From contig JAGQGA010000081.1 of the NCBI GenBank assembly GCA_020432595.1, positions 1 to 13,457 on the forward strand: a stretch of DNA of 13,457 bases. The letters run 5' to 3'. The notes beneath the pieces are model-generated. The model saw only the letters and a program-made list of their open reading frames with translations. It was not told the DNA's origin and made no database searches. The position numbers and the translations under genes were made by a program. The DNA comes from Anaerolineales bacterium. Lineage in GTDB: Bacteria > Chloroflexota > Anaerolineae > Promineifilales > Promineifilaceae. Positions 13,214-13,457 of the stretch are shown piece after piece (within the stretch, counting starts at the first letter, position 1; each line of letters opens with the position of its first letter).

Positions 13214-13457
13214 CTACATTGGCACCAATCCCAAACTAATCTTTATGGCTTCATCCACTTGTCGCATTGTTTCTGGCTTGGCACGACCCCAATAGCGGCT
13301 TAGGCGAGATTTATCAACGGTACGGATCTGGTTTAATAAAATGACAGAATTATTGCTAAGTCCACCCTCAGGTGCTTTCATGGCAACATTCACGCGAAAC
13401 GCTGCTTCCTCCCTGCTTGTAATGGGGGCAACGATCACAGTCGGGCTATATTGGTTG
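13214..13457 (-). CDS. MazF/PemK-family toxin, C-terminal part (cut by window edge)
   Basis: This is probably an mRNA-cleaving endoribonuclease toxin of a type II toxin-antitoxin pair. The visible ~80 residues read NQYSPTVIVAPITS..., typical of the central strand of the family. They continue with VILLNQIRTVDKSRLSRYWG, the conserved QxRTVDxxRL segment, and PETMRQVDEAIKISLGL, the usual C-terminal helix. The reading frame is open to the window end, so the N-terminus lies beyond 13457. A GTG at 13438 is not a likely true start because conserved sequence precedes it. The antitoxin gene would be expected further out and cannot be seen. It is convergent with soxD, separated by 26 bases. Confidence 0.82.
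   Translation of the reverse strand, partial: NQYSPTVIVAPITSREEAAFRVNVAMKAPEGGLSNNSVILLNQIRTVDKSRLSRYWGRAKPETMRQVDEAIKISLGLVPM

Overview
The window reads as chromosomal DNA from an uncultured-type bacterium, most likely a Chloroflexota (Anaerolineae-like) lineage. This is an inference from three things: a Tat-exported substrate-binding lipoprotein with a long pre-signal segment and an Ala/Glu/Pro-rich linker, dense iteration of the palindrome AACGGCCGTT, and GATT-type heptamer repeats at gene borders. No rRNA, tRNA, CRISPR array or transposase gene was seen.

Layout. (1) Positions 1-3308, minus strand: a peptide/nickel-type ABC importer operon. It runs from the family 5 substrate-binding lipoprotein (1512-3308) through a terminator-like hairpin (1459-1495) to a DppB/OppB-type permease with a large extracytoplasmic insertion (31-1356). 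The start of a third gene (1-11) is cut by the window edge. (2) Positions 3309-3815: a divergent, AT-rich intergenic region with inverted-repeat motifs. (3) Positions 3816-8022, plus strand: a PucR-family regulator, then an FAD + GcvT fusion enzyme of the dimethylglycine/sarcosine dehydrogenase family. (4) Positions 8264-13187, plus strand: a DinB-like protein, a non-pyrrolysine MttB-family methyltransferase, a DUF1638 protein, the sarcosine oxidase beta subunit (SoxB), a Nudix hydrolase and the sarcosine oxidase delta subunit (SoxD). (5) Positions 13214-13457, minus strand: the C-terminal part of a MazF/PemK-type toxin, cut by the window edge.

How the genes may work together (inference). The plus-strand enzymes can be read as a stepwise N-demethylation route: an MttB/MtgB-type enzyme acting on a quaternary amine such as glycine betaine, the dimethylglycine-dehydrogenase-like flavoprotein acting on the tertiary amine, and SoxB/SoxD acting on sarcosine. 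The C1 units would go to a corrinoid protein and to tetrahydrofolate. The PucR regulator and the divergent ABC importer would supply control and uptake. The corrinoid protein, its methyl-acceptor transferase, SoxA and SoxG are not in the window, so the route is incomplete as seen.

The most unusual sequence-level signals are these: 13 exact copies of AACGGCCGTT; inverted heptamer repeats that supply the stop codons and last residues of several genes; and a perfect 44-bp palindrome whose first arm starts at the soxB stop codon and whose exact centre holds the probable Nudix start codon. The Nudix gene, bordered by hairpins on both sides, separates soxB from soxD.
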